From Eubacterium saphenum ATCC 49989 (GTDB lineage Bacteria; Bacillota; Clostridia; Peptostreptococcales; Anaerovoracaceae): a stretch of DNA of 64,000 bases. The notes beneath the pieces are model-generated. The model saw nothing but the letters and a program-made list of their open reading frames with translations, had not been told where the DNA came from and searched no databases. Positions 43,833-54,411 of the stretch are shown here, one piece after another. The translations under genes and the position numbers were made by a program. Each line of letters starts with the position of its first letter. Within the stretch, counting starts at the first letter, position 1. The stretch is from the NCBI GenBank assembly GCA_000161975.1, contig GG688422.1, positions 369,824 through 433,823 of the forward strand. Reading direction: 5' to 3'.

Positions 43833-45278
43833 TTATCTTTCCATCATAGGGATATATTCTTCCTTAGGTTTTATATTCTTATATGCAGGCCTTATTATCT
43901 TCTTATTAAACGCAAGCTCTTCCAGCCTGTGTGCACACCATCCGGATACCCTTGCCGTTGCAAAGATAGGAGTTGCAAGCTCGTTAGGTATATCCAGAGC
44001 CTTATACACGAATCCCGAATACAGGTCTACATTTGCGCTCATAACCACATTTCTGCCGTGCACCTTCTCATACAGGCTCTGAGTATTTTCCTCTATCACC
44101 TCATATATATGGAATTCGTCGAGCTTATTCTTACTCTCAGCAAGCTTTCGTGCCATTTCCTTGAGGAGTTTCGCCCTCGGATCGGATAGCGTGTATATGG
44201 CATGTCCTACGCCATACACAAGACCGCTACCGTCATTTGCCTTACCCTTTAGCACATCCGTTATATATTTCTTTATCTGTTTTTCATTTGTAATATCCCT
44301 GACATTTCGCTTAAGATCCGCTATCATGTCTATCACCTTTATATTCGCACCTCCATGTTTAGGCCCTTTAAGCGATCCTATGGATGCCGCGATTGCAGAA
44401 TACGTATCCGTAGCTGTGGATGATACGAGGTGGGTTGTAAATGTGGAATTATTACCGCCACCGTGCTCTGCATGAAGTATCAGACAAAGATCCAAGATGG
44501 TCGCCTCAATATCCGTGTATTCGCCTGACGTTCTTATCAGCCTTAAAATGTTTTCAGCCGCGCCGAATTCAGGTATTGGATAGTGGAGCATCAGCCCCTT
44601 GTTATCATAATATGCGCACTTCATCTGGTATGCATACGCCATGAGCGCAGGAAAGTATCCTATTATATCCACAGACTGCCTTACGACATTTTCTATGCTC
44701 ACATCGTCAGCCTGCTTATCGTAGGTATATAGCTGCAAAACGTTTATTGCAAGCTTTGTCATGAGGTCTCTCGGCGGTGTCGTCATCAAGATATCCTTTA
44801 TTATTCTATTAGGAAGCTGCCTCTTTGCAGCGAGCATATCCTTAAATTTATTGAGTTCGCTTTCAGTCGGTAGCGTACCGCTAAGGAGCAAATACGTAAT
44901 TTCTTCAAAGCCTCTTCTATTATCCTTGATTACTCCTCTTACAAGGTCTTCTATGTCGTATCCTCTATAGTATAGCTTTCCCTCTTGAATTATCTTCTCG
45001 CCGTTTTCTCCGAGCTTATACCCCACTGCAGATCCCACACGTGTAAGCCCCACGACAACGCCCGTGCCGTTTGCGTTTCTGAGACCTCTCTTAACGTTAT
45101 TCTTTACATAAACATCCGGATCTATATCTATTTCATTTCTAAGCTGTTCCGTCACATGCTCAATGAAATCAGGAACCTTCACCTCTCCTGCAATTGGTGT
45201 GGCCTGCTTTAATTCCTTGATTCTTCGGGGGAATTGATCCTTTCTGTTCTGTATGTGAAATTTATCAAATATACCCAT
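43833..45278 (-). CDS. citrate synthase
   Basis: A 481-residue type I/II citrate (or methylcitrate) synthase condensing acetyl-CoA with oxaloacetate. LILHAEHGGGNNSTFTTHLV holds the first catalytic His, GLVYGVGHAIYTLSDPRAK the second, and SANVDLYSGFVYKALDIP the catalytic Asp. A N-terminal extension of about 80 residues precedes the core, as in other clostridial relatives. GGAGG supports the ATG at 45278. In an anaerobe it most likely feeds glutamate synthesis. Confidence 0.93.
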   Translation of the reverse strand: MGIFDKFHIQNRKDQFPRRIKELKQATPIAGEVKVPDFIEHVTEQLRNEIDIDPDVYVKNNVKRGLRNANGTGVVVGLTRVGSAVGYKLGENGEKIIQEGKLYYRGYDIEDLVRGVIKDNRRGFEEITYLLLSGTLPTESELNKFKDMLAAKRQLPNRIIKDILMTTPPRDLMTKLAINVLQLYTYDKQADDVSIENVVRQSVDIIGYFPALMAYAYQMKCAYYDNKGLMLHYPIPEFGAAENILRLIRTSGEYTDIEATILDLCLILHAEHGGGNNSTFTTHLVSSTATDTYSAIAASIGSLKGPKHGGANIKVIDMIADLKRNVRDITNEKQIKKYITDVLKGKANDGSGLVYGVGHAIYTLSDPRAKLLKEMARKLAESKNKLDEFHIYEVIEENTQSLYEKVHGRNVVMSANVDLYSGFVYKALDIPNELATPIFATARVSGWCAHRLEELAFNKKIIRPAYKNIKPKEEYIPMMER

Positions 45279-45345
45279 ACTCACTCCTCCAAAACTGATA
45301 ACAGCCTGAAAAATTAATGCCTATATTGTTTTATATCGGTTCTAT

Positions 45346-45374
45346 AGTATATCATAGCTCAAGTTTTTTTACAA
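45346..45374 (-). promoter_or_regulatory. citrate synthase promoter (TTGTAA-17-TATACT)
   Basis: On the minus strand TTGTAA (45369-45374) and TATACT (45346-45351) are 17 nt apart, 67 nt before the ATG. Confidence 0.6.
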
Positions 45375-45509
45375 AAAATTTGGCGTTTTGATAAAAAAAT
45401 ATGTGATTTTTTTAGAAATTTGATAATTACCGCCGTCGCATTTCTTTATTTTGCATATGATTTTTGATAGAATGAATAGGTGATTATTGCAAATTGTAAA
45501 GGAGAGCTG

Positions 45510-45773
45510 ATGAAAGCAGTTGTAACGGTTGTAGGAAAAGACAAGGTGGGAATCCTCGCAAAGGTAAGTACCGTCTGCGCAAAGGAAAACGCAAACGTGG
45601 TAGAGGTGACCCAATCGGTACTGAGTGAATATTTCGCCATGGTAATGCTCATAGACATTCAGGATATCAAGGTGAAGCTATCCACCCTCAAAGAGGAAAT
45701 ATCAAAGGAACTTCCGGATATGAAAATCCACGTAATGCACGAGAATATCTTTAACTCGATGCATGAAATTTAA
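45510..45773 (+). CDS. ACT domain protein (UPF0237, GcvR-like)
   Basis: An 87-residue protein made of one ACT domain: [20 protein letters not shown] then the [13 protein letters not shown] strand. ACT domains bind amino acids and regulate metabolism. AAAGGAG five bases ahead supports the start at 45510, not the in-frame ATT/ATG frame start at 45480. It is 17 nt upstream of the UPF0210 gene; this pair is conserved in many Firmicutes. Confidence 0.93.
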   Translation: MKAVVTVVGKDKVGILAKVSTVCAKENANVVEVTQSVLSEYFAMVMLIDIQDIKVKLSTLKEEISKELPDMKIHVMHENIFNSMHEI

Positions 45774-45790
45774 AGACAAAGGAGATACTA

Positions 45791-47143
45791 TTGCTGAATT
45801 TAAACAATGTACTTGAAACGATTACGATGATAGAAGAGGAAAACCTCGACATCAGAACTATTACCATGGGAATTTCCCTCATAGATTGCATAGACAGCAT
45901 CAATACCGCAGATAAGATCTATGAAAAGATTACGACCAAGGCTCAAGACCTCGTAAAGACAGGCGAAGCCATAGAAAAAAAATACGGCATACCGATAGTA
46001 AACAAACGTGTGTCAGTGACACCTATGGCGAGTATACTCGGAGCGAGCGGGCAAAACCCCATCACACTGGCAAAGGCACTGGATAAAGCTGCAAAGCAGG
46101 TAGGAATAGACTTTATCGGAGGCTTCAGCGCCCTGGTGCATAAGGGCTTTTCTCCGGGCGATGAAGCCTTAATAAAGTCTATTCCTGAGGCTTTATCAGA
46201 AACCGACTATCTATGTTCTTCTGTAAATATAGGTTCTACAAAGAGCGGTATAAATATGGATGCCGTAGCCTGCATGGGAGAAATCATAAAGGAAACCGCA
46301 GAAAGAACCGCCGATAAAAGCTCTATAGGAGCTGCAAAGCTCGTAGTATTTTGTAATTCCGTAGAGGATAATCCTTTTATGGCGGGCGCAATGCATGGAT
46401 ACGGTGAAGCGGATACGGTAATAAATGTAGGCGTATCGGGTCCCGGCGTTGTAAGAAGTGCACTGTCTAAGATGCCTAAGGATATGCCACTAGATAAAAT
46501 TTCAGAAGTAATAAAGAAGACTGCATTTAAGGTAACACGCATGGGCGAGCTCGTGGGAAAGGAAGCCAGTGAAATGCTGGGTGTGAACTTCGGGATATTG
46601 GATCTTTCACTCGCTCCTACTCCTGCAGTAGGAGATTCCGTTGCCTACATACTGGAGCAAATGGGTCTTGACAGATGCGGAGCCTGCGGCACGACTGCCG
46701 CGCTTGCGCTTCTTAACGATGCTGTAAAAAAAGGCGGCATCATGGCGTCATCATCTGTCGGAGGGCTTTCAGGCGCATTCATACCGGTGAGTGAAGATGC
46801 AGGCATGATAGCAGCCGCAAAGGAAGGATCTCTTACTATAGAAAAACTCGAAGCTATGACTGCTGTATGTTCCGTAGGGCTTGATATGATAGTAGTGCCC
46901 GGGAGTACGAGCGCAGCTACCCTATCAGGATTGATAGCCGATGAAGCCGCAATAGGTATGATAAACTCCAAGACGACGGCTGTAAGAATCATACCTGCCA
47001 TAGGATATAAGGAAGGCGATGAAGTGAATTTCGGCGGACTGCTCGGAAAAGGTCCTGTCATGAATATAAGCAACGTGGCTTGCGAAACGTTTATAAACAG
47101 AGGCGGCAGAATCCCCGCTCCGATACAGAGCCTGAAAAACTAG
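45791..47143 (+). CDS. PFL family protein (UPF0210 / DUF711)
   Basis: A 450-residue protein of the UPF0210 family, which has a fold related to pyruvate-formate lyase but no known activity. [37 protein letters not shown] and [16 protein letters not shown] are conserved blocks. The start is a TTG at 45791 with AAGGAG ahead of it. The 3' end overlaps the convergent ftsW gene by four bases. Confidence 0.93.
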   Translation: MLNLNNVLETITMIEEENLDIRTITMGISLIDCIDSINTADKIYEKITTKAQDLVKTGEAIEKKYGIPIVNKRVSVTPMASILGASGQNPITLAKALDKAAKQVGIDFIGGFSALVHKGFSPGDEALIKSIPEALSETDYLCSSVNIGSTKSGINMDAVACMGEIIKETAERTADKSSIGAAKLVVFCNSVEDNPFMAGAMHGYGEADTVINVGVSGPGVVRSALSKMPKDMPLDKISEVIKKTAFKVTRMGELVGKEASEMLGVNFGILDLSLAPTPAVGDSVAYILEQMGLDRCGACGTTAALALLNDAVKKGGIMASSSVGGLSGAFIPVSEDAGMIAAAKEGSLTIEKLEAMTAVCSVGLDMIVVPGSTSAATLSGLIADEAAIGMINSKTTAVRIIPAIGYKEGDEVNFGGLLGKGPVMNISNVACETFINRGGRIPAPIQSLKN

Positions 47144-48276
47144 CCCCTGAGTTTTCTATTCGTTTCTGCAATATTTGCCATAAGCCCCATCGAAAACATG
47201 AATATCATCATTGAGTTACCACCGTAACTTATAAACGGTAAGGCTACTCCAGTAGGAGGGAGGAAGCCCGAGACTATCCCTGCGTTGAATATGACTTGAG
47301 ATACCAACATTATCGTAATACCGCTACCAAGAAGCATTGAAAACCTGTCCTCCGTATTTATGGTAATATGAATACACACGGCGGCAAGTACGGTATATAC
47401 GGTCATCAGGAAGCACACTCCTATGAAGCCGAACTCTTCTCCCATTATGGACAGCACGAAATCCGTATGGGACTCCGGAAGATACATCGTCTTTTGTATA
47501 CTTCCTGAGAGCCCTACTCCCTTTATTCCTCCGCTTCCGAGGGCAAGAAGCGACTGCGCAAGTTGAAAGCCGTTTCCCGAAGCATCTGCAAACGGATCCA
47601 CAAGTGCCGCTATTCTATCCATTCTATACATTCCCGTTGAGATTGCAGCCACGCCACCTATTCCCGTAACCGCAAAGCTTAAGAGTATCCACTCCTTACT
47701 GAGCCCTGCCACTATCAACATGCCGAAGGCAATCACAAGAAGCGTTGCGGCGGTAGAAAGGTTCGGCTGCTTGAATATCAACAAGAAGCATACCGCTACC
47801 ACTGCAAATATGGGCAGCAGTCCTCTTTTAAAATCATGTATCTTTTCAGGATTTTTCTTAAAGAATGTAGCTATAAACGCTATCAAGGCGAGCTTTGTAA
47901 TTTCACCCGGCATGATGGTTATAGGTCCGAGCTGTATCCATCTCACGGCACCGTTTACCTCTTTTCCAAGTCCTGCTACAAGTAAAACCAACAAAAATAT
48001 GGCTCCGCCCATACCGATTACGGCGAGATTTCTGATGGTTTTAAACCTTATCTTGCTGCCGACGAGGTATAGCACAAATCCTGCTGCATACCAAACTATA
48101 TTTCTCTTTAAAAAAAAGTACGGATCAAAACCAGTAGATTCATTTTTAAGCGCATAGTAATAGCTCGCATCGAAGCTCATGAGTATTCCGAATATGGGAA
48201 GTAATACAGATGTGGCAAACAGTAAATACTTTTCGCCTATTCTGCTAACGAGTGCATTTTTCTTATAACCTATCAT
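47140..48276 (-). CDS. ftsW: peptidoglycan glycosyltransferase FtsW (SEDS family)
   Basis: A 378-residue SEDS protein with about ten helices. [21 protein letters not shown] is the conserved extracellular loop 4 block and [11 protein letters not shown] the C-terminal signature. It polymerises septal peptidoglycan with its partner PBP (ftsI at 52084). It overlaps murD by four bases (ATGA) and is the last gene of this dcw segment. Confidence 0.93.
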   Translation of the reverse strand: MIGYKKNALVSRIGEKYLLFATSVLLPIFGILMSFDASYYYALKNESTGFDPYFFLKRNIVWYAAGFVLYLVGSKIRFKTIRNLAVIGMGGAIFLLVLLVAGLGKEVNGAVRWIQLGPITIMPGEITKLALIAFIATFFKKNPEKIHDFKRGLLPIFAVVAVCFLLIFKQPNLSTAATLLVIAFGMLIVAGLSKEWILLSFAVTGIGGVAAISTGMYRMDRIAALVDPFADASGNGFQLAQSLLALGSGGIKGVGLSGSIQKTMYLPESHTDFVLSIMGEEFGFIGVCFLMTVYTVLAAVCIHITINTEDRFSMLLGSGITIMLVSQVIFNAGIVSGFLPPTGVALPFISYGGNSMMIFMFSMGLMANIAETNRKLRG

Positions 48277-49628
48277 ATCTTTACTCTTTCTTTAAGTTCC
48301 ACAACAAGCTCCTTAAACTCATCTCCCCTCTCTTCAAAGGACTTATACATATCCCAGCTTGCAGAGGCGGGAGAGAGAAGTACTATATCTCCGGAAGCCG
48401 CCGAAGATGAAGCCTTTTCTACACATTCTCTCAAGGTGTTGCATACGGATATCCTTCCTTCAAATCCCGCGTGCTTTACCTCTTTCTCAAACCTTTCCTT
48501 CGTAGCTCCGAAAAGATACAGCGCCTTTACCTTGCCGTCAAATCCTCTTGCAAATTCGCTGAAATCAGCTCCCTTATCGTAGCCTCCCGCTATAAGATGA
48601 ATTCCTCCGGGAAGCGCTTTTATCGCGATTGTGCTCGCATCCACGTTCGTACCCTTAGAATCATTGATATATTTAACTCCGCAGGCAGTGTCCACATATT
48701 CAAGCCTATGCTCCACAGCCTTGAATTTTTTCACGGTATTTCCTATGGAATCTATACTTGCGCCTGCAAGTAAGGCCGCAAGAGAAGCCGCCAATATATT
48801 TTGAATATTGTGCTCACCGAAAAGATTTACATCCTTTGCATCGCATAAAACCTGCGTCCTTCCGTCTATCGCCAATATGAGTTTTCCGTCTTTAAGGTAG
48901 GCTCCGTTTTTTTGAGGATTTTTAAGCGATATCGCATACTTTAAAGCCTGTGATCCGTGAGCGCATTTCGCTACCCCTTCATCGTCCGCATTGTATATAA
49001 GACTGTCTCTCTCATCCTGATTTTCAAAAACCCTGCACTTGGCCGCTATGTAATTTTCCATAGTCTTATGCCTGTCTAAATGATCCTCCGTGATATTCAA
49101 TATTATAGATATGAAGGGCTTGAATTTCGAAATCGCCTCAAGCTGAAAGCTCGAAACCTCCGTCACAAAGTATGTATCCTCATTTGAATTTTCAAGGCTT
49201 TCAGAAACTGGCCTTCCTATATTACCACATATCCTTACATCAAACCCCGCATTTTTGAAAATCTCACCGGCGAGCGTTGTCGTGGTGGTCTTGCCGTTTG
49301 TACCTGTAATCGCTATGAATTTTCCCTTCGCATACCTGTAAGCAAGCTCAAGTTCACTTATTATTTCAGCTCCCGCATCTTTAAGCTTTCTTACTATTTC
49401 AGTTTCAGGATCTACGCCGGGGCTTATCACCGCCAAATCATAAGCTGATACATCTATGTCTTCTCCCGCATATACTTTGATGTCGTATTTACTTTTTGCC
49501 TTTGAAATATCATCGGGCACTTCGATATCCTTGCGTGTATCATACATGGTCACATCCTGCCCCTTGCCGAGTAGCAGCCTCATAGCAGATATTCCTGATT
49601 TTCCAAAGCCCAAAACTATTGTACTCAT
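48273..49628 (-). CDS. murD: UDP-N-acetylmuramoylalanine--D-glutamate ligase
   Basis: A 451-residue Mur ligase adding D-Glu to UDP-MurNAc-L-Ala. VLGFGKSGISA is the N-terminal Rossmann-type block, ITGTNGKTTTT the ATP loop, and EVSSFQLE, NITEDHLDRH and NDSKGTNVDAS are Mur signatures. The ATG at 49628 lies after the mraY stop codon with GGAGG about ten bases ahead; the frame is open to 49652 but without a better start. Confidence 0.95.
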   Translation of the reverse strand: MSTIVLGFGKSGISAMRLLLGKGQDVTMYDTRKDIEVPDDISKAKSKYDIKVYAGEDIDVSAYDLAVISPGVDPETEIVRKLKDAGAEIISELELAYRYAKGKFIAITGTNGKTTTTTLAGEIFKNAGFDVRICGNIGRPVSESLENSNEDTYFVTEVSSFQLEAISKFKPFISIILNITEDHLDRHKTMENYIAAKCRVFENQDERDSLIYNADDEGVAKCAHGSQALKYAISLKNPQKNGAYLKDGKLILAIDGRTQVLCDAKDVNLFGEHNIQNILAASLAALLAGASIDSIGNTVKKFKAVEHRLEYVDTACGVKYINDSKGTNVDASTIAIKALPGGIHLIAGGYDKGADFSEFARGFDGKVKALYLFGATKERFEKEVKHAGFEGRISVCNTLRECVEKASSSAASGDIVLLSPASASWDMYKSFEERGDEFKELVVELKERVKI

Positions 49629-49635
49629 TTCGGCG

Positions 49636-50613
49636 TTACCTCCAAAGCGCAATAAACAAGACGCTTACAAGCATCATCATAAACGATAGCAGCCAAAACT
49701 TCCTCGTAACCTCGGTCTCGGACAATCCCTTTTCTTCAAAGTGATGATGGAGAGGCGCCATTAGAAACACCCTCTTACCGCATTTTTTAAATACTGCAAC
49801 CTGAATGATAACGGATACGACCTCTATAACGAATACCAGACATACGATGGGAAGCATAAGCGTCATCTTAAGAGACAGGGCAATCCCCGTGATAAACCCT
49901 CCAAGTGCAAGCGAACCCGTATCACCCATAAAGACCTTCGCAGGATTTAAATTGTAGTAAAGAAAGGAAGCGCACGCTCCAAGAAGCGATGCCGCCGCAA
50001 CTCCGGCATCATTTGATGTAAATATCGCAGCGGCGACAATGAAAAACACGAGGTTAAACGATGCCGATCCCGCAGCAAGCCCGTCAAGCCCGTCTGTAAG
50101 ATTTACGGCATTTACCATAGCCACAAAAATAAACGTTACAAACGGTATGAAAAACACGCTTAAGTTTACCGTGATCTTTGAAATCGGAAGGTATAGACCC
50201 ATATGAGAATCCAGACATACCGCAAAGTATATGGAAAGTCCAAGCCCTATTATTATCTGAAGCAAAAACTTTTGTTTGCTTGTAAGCCCTTCGTTATGTG
50301 CCTTTCTTATCTTTAGAATATCATCTAAAAACCCTACCGCTCCAAACATGATACCCGAGAGGAGTATTCCTATGCTCGTCTTTGTAAAACCCGAATATAT
50401 GAATATGGTAATAAATGTGGTTACGATTATTGCAATTCCACCCATGCTGGGTGTTCCGGCCTTTTGTTTATGCGACTCGGGGCCCTCATCTCTTATGTTC
50501 TGTCCTGCATTTTTCATCTTGAGTACCTTGATAGTAAGGTAGGTCACAAACAGTCCTATTACCAGCGATGTGAGTAAACTCAAGCCTACCAAAATAATAA
50601 TGCGAACTCCCAT
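49636..50613 (-). CDS. mraY: phospho-N-acetylmuramoyl-pentapeptide transferase
   Basis: A 325-residue membrane enzyme with about ten helices that makes lipid I from UDP-MurNAc-pentapeptide and undecaprenyl phosphate. KAGTPSMGGIAI, FLDDILKIRK (catalytic Asp pair), NAVNLTDGLDGLA and MAPLHHHFEEKG (the His-rich motif) are all present. It starts nine bases after murF. Confidence 0.96.
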   Translation of the reverse strand: MGVRIIILVGLSLLTSLVIGLFVTYLTIKVLKMKNAGQNIRDEGPESHKQKAGTPSMGGIAIIVTTFITIFIYSGFTKTSIGILLSGIMFGAVGFLDDILKIRKAHNEGLTSKQKFLLQIIIGLGLSIYFAVCLDSHMGLYLPISKITVNLSVFFIPFVTFIFVAMVNAVNLTDGLDGLAAGSASFNLVFFIVAAAIFTSNDAGVAAASLLGACASFLYYNLNPAKVFMGDTGSLALGGFITGIALSLKMTLMLPIVCLVFVIEVVSVIIQVAVFKKCGKRVFLMAPLHHHFEEKGLSETEVTRKFWLLSFMMMLVSVLFIALWR

Positions 50614-50622
50614 TTTTTCCTC

Positions 50623-52068
50623 CTATTCATCCTCAAGTATGCTGCTAAGCTTCAGAGCGTTCGATGCCTTGAGTAACACCCAGTCTCCTTCTGAAATGTG
50701 CTTAAAACATGCATCCCTGCATTTTTTCGAATCCTCTATCCATACGATCTGTACGTCGTTTTTCTTACCCTCGATTTCAGCGGCCTCCGAAAATCCTTCT
50801 ATATATCCCCTTCCTTTTTCGCCTACCGCTATGAGCTCTTCTATACCGAGATCGAATACCAGCCTTCCTATCCTTTTGTGGAAATCTTCGCTGTCCTTGC
50901 CAAGTTCATTCATATCACCTAGCACCGCAACCATGCGTCCCTTGGATATTTGACTGAGTACCCGAAGCGCAGAGCTCATGGATTCCGGGCTTGCATTGTA
51001 GCTGTCATCTATAAAGGTAATGCCACCCTTTTCTTTTATTTCAAGCCTCTTTGCCGTAAAATTAACATTCTTAAGCCCTTCTTTAATACTTTCAAGATCA
51101 ATATCGAACTGCAGGCCACATGCAATTGCAAGCCCTGCATTCAAAGCGTTGTGAATACCGTGTGTGTTGATAGTCACAGGAATTTTTTCATAACCTCCGC
51201 CTGAAAATTCAAAACGAATCCCTTCCATATCATCCCTTACATTCTCAACGCAGTATGTGTTTGAATCTACGCCGGCATAATGCTTTGCCGTCACTTCAAT
51301 AACATTGAAATTTCCGGTAAAATTTTCTTTTTTCAGGTATTGCTCATCTTCATCCACGCCAAGTATCAAGGTGCCGCCCGGCTTAATATGGTTAACTATT
51401 TCGCTCTTTGCTCTAAATATGTTTTCACGGCTACCTAATCTTTCTACATGGCTTACACCTATCTTTGTAATTATTGCAACATCAGGTGCAATTATCTCAG
51501 ACAACCTGTCTATTTCGCCCTTCGCATCCATGCCGAGTTCAAACACGCAAAGCGATGTATCCCTCGGCATTGAAAGCGCCGTAAGAGGCAATCCTATTAA
51601 GCTGTTGAAGTTTCCCTTGGTTTTATACGTATTCATAGCGGAGGGAAGCACGGAAGCTACCATATCCTTAACCGTGGTTTTCCCGACGGAGCCTGTGATT
51701 CCTATGGTTTTTACACCTAGGTAGGATATATACCACTTGGCAAGCTCGCCCATGGCATATAGAGGAGCCTTTACGGATATTACCGAAGTGTTCATAGCCC
51801 TCGCATCATCAATAGCCTTCATAACATCAGCCTTCTTGTCTTCATTAACTATGATAATACCTGCTCCGTCTTCTGCAGCCTGCCTGACATAATCGTGCCC
51901 GTCGTGAAATTCTCCCTTTAGACACACGAAAATGCAGCCCTTCTTTACATCTCTACTGTCCGTAACCACGTTAAACATCTTGCCGTCCTGTTCACAAGGC
52001 ATTTTGAAGTCTACGGATTTATAGCAGACATTTCCATCTATAATTTCACAAAATTCCTCCAAATTCAT
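50623..52068 (-). CDS. murF: UDP-N-acetylmuramoyl-tripeptide--D-alanyl-D-alanine ligase
   Basis: A 481-residue Mur ligase adding D-Ala-D-Ala. Motifs are GITGSVGKTTVKDM (ATP loop), NFNSLIGLPLTAL, FELGMDAKGEI, and FIDDSYNASPESM. It lies 15 nt after the PBP gene, with GAGGAAG before the ATG. Confidence 0.95.
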   Translation of the reverse strand: MNLEEFCEIIDGNVCYKSVDFKMPCEQDGKMFNVVTDSRDVKKGCIFVCLKGEFHDGHDYVRQAAEDGAGIIIVNEDKKADVMKAIDDARAMNTSVISVKAPLYAMGELAKWYISYLGVKTIGITGSVGKTTVKDMVASVLPSAMNTYKTKGNFNSLIGLPLTALSMPRDTSLCVFELGMDAKGEIDRLSEIIAPDVAIITKIGVSHVERLGSRENIFRAKSEIVNHIKPGGTLILGVDEDEQYLKKENFTGNFNVIEVTAKHYAGVDSNTYCVENVRDDMEGIRFEFSGGGYEKIPVTINTHGIHNALNAGLAIACGLQFDIDLESIKEGLKNVNFTAKRLEIKEKGGITFIDDSYNASPESMSSALRVLSQISKGRMVAVLGDMNELGKDSEDFHKRIGRLVFDLGIEELIAVGEKGRGYIEGFSEAAEIEGKKNDVQIVWIEDSKKCRDACFKHISEGDWVLLKASNALKLSSILEDE

Positions 52069-52083
52069 TTGATCTTCCTCATC

Positions 52084-53874
52084 TTATTTCGGCTTTACAA
52101 GCATGTATTTAAGAGTATTTTCAAGTATTTCCTTTGCAGCAGGTCCTGCTGAAAGACTTCCGGAAGCGCCGTTTGCAGGATTATCAACCACCACCAAAAG
52201 ACATATCTTAGGATCATCTATAGGAGCCATTCCGACAAACGATGCGAATACCTTCTTTCCATATCCGTGCCCCTTCGTTTTAAGCGTTGTACCTGTCTTT
52301 CCACCTATCCTATATCCTTTTATCTTTGCGTTTTGACCTGAACCCTTGTCTACTACCTCTTCCATAAGCAGCTTTATTCTGTCAGCCGTTCTTTTAGAGA
52401 TTACCTTCCTAATGCTCTCAGGCGCAAACTTTTTTATAAGCTTACCCTTGCTGTCCGCATATCCCTTTACGAGCCTCGGCTTCATCAAAACCCCGTTGTT
52501 TCCAAACGAAGAAATCGCAGTCGCAAGCTGAATAGGTGTAAGCGCTATACCATGTCCATAGCCCATCGTGCTCAGCTCTACAGGGCCGATCTCCTTTTTG
52601 CTCCTCACAATGGCAGAGCCCTCTCCCGGAAGCCCTATACCCGTCTTTTGAGTAATTCCGAATAGATCGAGATAGTCCCTATACTTTTCCTTCCCTATCC
52701 TGTTAGCTATATTTACAAAAGCGGGGTTACATGAATTTGCAACGGCCTGAGCAAGAGTCTGAGACCCGTGAGCCTTTGGATAGTACCAGCACTTAAGTAC
52801 CGCATCCGCTATCTTTATCTTTCCTGCGCAGTAAAACCTCTCCCCTTGTGAAATTTTACCTTCCTGAAGTGCAATTGCCGCACTTATAAGTTTAAATGTG
52901 GATCCCGGCTCATATAGATTTGATACCACCGGGTTCTTCCACATACTGTTGTATATTTTGAATAAATTCTTCTTATTCGCCTGAGACTTATACTCGCCTG
53001 TGAGTTTTTTAGGGTGGTTCGGATCATACGAAGGTGTGACTGCAAGCCCGAGCACATCGCCGTTTTTAGGATTCATCATCACGCAGTATACATTGTCGGC
53101 CGCAGACTTTTTCTTAACCCTGTTTACCGCCCTCTCGCAGTAGTTTTGTATTACCTCATCTATGGTGAGCACCAGGCCCTTGCCGTTTTTAGGCTTATAT
53201 ATCTTTTTTTCTCCCTGCTCCAAATTATTGCCGCTGGAATCTCCCTCGTATATTCTTTTCCCGGGGGTTCCCGACAACACCTCATTATATGCAAGCTCAA
53301 CTCCCGACTGCGGATCTCCGTTAGAATTTACAAAGCCCAATGTGTTAGCAAGGAACGTTCCCATGGGATATACCCTCTTGCTGTGTTTTTCTATAGAAAA
53401 CCCGGGGATGGGATTTTGCTTAAACGTAGCTCTGAGTTTATCACCTATGCCCGATTTTATCTTGTATCTGTTTCTGACATTCACAAGTTTGTTATAAAGG
53501 TCGTTTTGTTTTTTTGTATCCTGTTCTATAAGAGGAACTGCCTTCTTGATATATTCGAGTTTCTTCTTTTCTCTTTGCTGCTTATCATTTCCCTTCAGCA
53601 CTATATCATAATCGCTGAACCACAGTTCATAGCTTGTGGAATTACGTGTGAGTTCCTTTCCGTTCCTGTCATAGATATTTCCTCTTGCAGCCTTTTCAAC
53701 TACGATCTTCCTCTGCTGCGCACGTGCCTTTTTCTTGTATATATCACCCTTTATCACCTGCACCCAGCCGAGCCCGAATGTAACTATGGCTATACCTGCG
53801 ATCATGAGATATGCAATAACTATAAATCTATTTCTGCTTTTTTTTATGCTCGTAAGTTCAACAAGCTTTTTCAT
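52084..53874 (-). CDS. septal penicillin-binding protein (FtsI/PBP2B class B)
   Basis: A 596-residue class B PBP: one N-terminal transmembrane helix (about 19-40), a dimerisation/pedestal domain, and a transpeptidase domain with STFK (in YEPGSTFKLISA), SCN (in VANSCNPAFVN) and KTG (in GGKTGTTLKT). There is no C-terminal PASTA domain, so it is FtsI-like and not SpoVD/PBP2x with PASTA. Position in the dcw cluster between ftsL and murF marks it as the division transpeptidase and partner of FtsW. Confidence 0.93.
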   Translation of the reverse strand: MKKLVELTSIKKSRNRFIVIAYLMIAGIAIVTFGLGWVQVIKGDIYKKKARAQQRKIVVEKAARGNIYDRNGKELTRNSTSYELWFSDYDIVLKGNDKQQREKKKLEYIKKAVPLIEQDTKKQNDLYNKLVNVRNRYKIKSGIGDKLRATFKQNPIPGFSIEKHSKRVYPMGTFLANTLGFVNSNGDPQSGVELAYNEVLSGTPGKRIYEGDSSGNNLEQGEKKIYKPKNGKGLVLTIDEVIQNYCERAVNRVKKKSAADNVYCVMMNPKNGDVLGLAVTPSYDPNHPKKLTGEYKSQANKKNLFKIYNSMWKNPVVSNLYEPGSTFKLISAAIALQEGKISQGERFYCAGKIKIADAVLKCWYYPKAHGSQTLAQAVANSCNPAFVNIANRIGKEKYRDYLDLFGITQKTGIGLPGEGSAIVRSKKEIGPVELSTMGYGHGIALTPIQLATAISSFGNNGVLMKPRLVKGYADSKGKLIKKFAPESIRKVISKRTADRIKLLMEEVVDKGSGQNAKIKGYRIGGKTGTTLKTKGHGYGKKVFASFVGMAPIDDPKICLLVVVDNPANGASGSLSAGPAAKEILENTLKYMLVKPK

Positions 53875-53957
53875 GTATTCTACCTCGTTTTAAAAAAAGT
53901 AGCCAGATAACGGTGTGCTATCTGGCATAGATATATGAAGTGGTAATCCAACTCATT

Positions 53958-54410
53958 TTACTGAAACGCCTTTTTCTTTAAAATTTCATTGAAGTTTGAA
54001 GGAGGAGAAAGCTTCTGATAATCCGTAACGAAGTCCTTATCGCCGGCCTTCTTCATATCCGCCTTTTTGTTCGCTTCGCTCTCGACAGTCCTTATGTTCT
54101 CCATGCGGCTTATCATGATGTTAAGCTCTTCTATCTGTTCCTTCTTTATTGTGCTTTTATTCTGTAGCTCGTTTATTTCATTCTGCTGAATGGAAGACAT
54201 CGCACCCGCAAAAAACAGTATGGACATTATCATAAGGGCGACAATCAGCACAGCCGATACCACGAGCCTGTTTTTATTGCTCTCAGCTACCTGCGATCTG
54301 GTGCGTCTTGCAGGTGAAGGGGCTTGCTTTTCCTTCTTTTGCGGCAAAGGATAAGCTACAGCATTCCCCCGACTGTTGTCATAATAAGCCAAATTATTCC
54401 TATCTGCCAT
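53958..54410 (-). CDS. ftsL: FtsL-like cell division protein
   Basis: A 150-residue bitopic protein: a basic cytoplasmic tail of about 50 residues, one transmembrane helix (about 51-72), then a coiled-coil segment (EINELQNKSTIKKEQIEELN). Size, topology and position between rsmH and ftsI identify it as FtsL, although sequence conservation in this family is low. Its ATG follows the rsmH stop codon by one base. Confidence 0.85.
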   Translation of the reverse strand: MADRNNLAYYDNSRGNAVAYPLPQKKEKQAPSPARRTRSQVAESNKNRLVVSAVLIVALMIMSILFFAGAMSSIQQNEINELQNKSTIKKEQIEELNIMISRMENIRTVESEANKKADMKKAGDKDFVTDYQKLSPPSNFNEILKKKAFQ

Positions 54411-54411
54411 A

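Noticed and set aside
45369..45658. Minus-strand frames opposite the ACT domain gene
   Set aside because: They are antisense shadows of a clearly conserved ACT domain gene with a good ribosome site.
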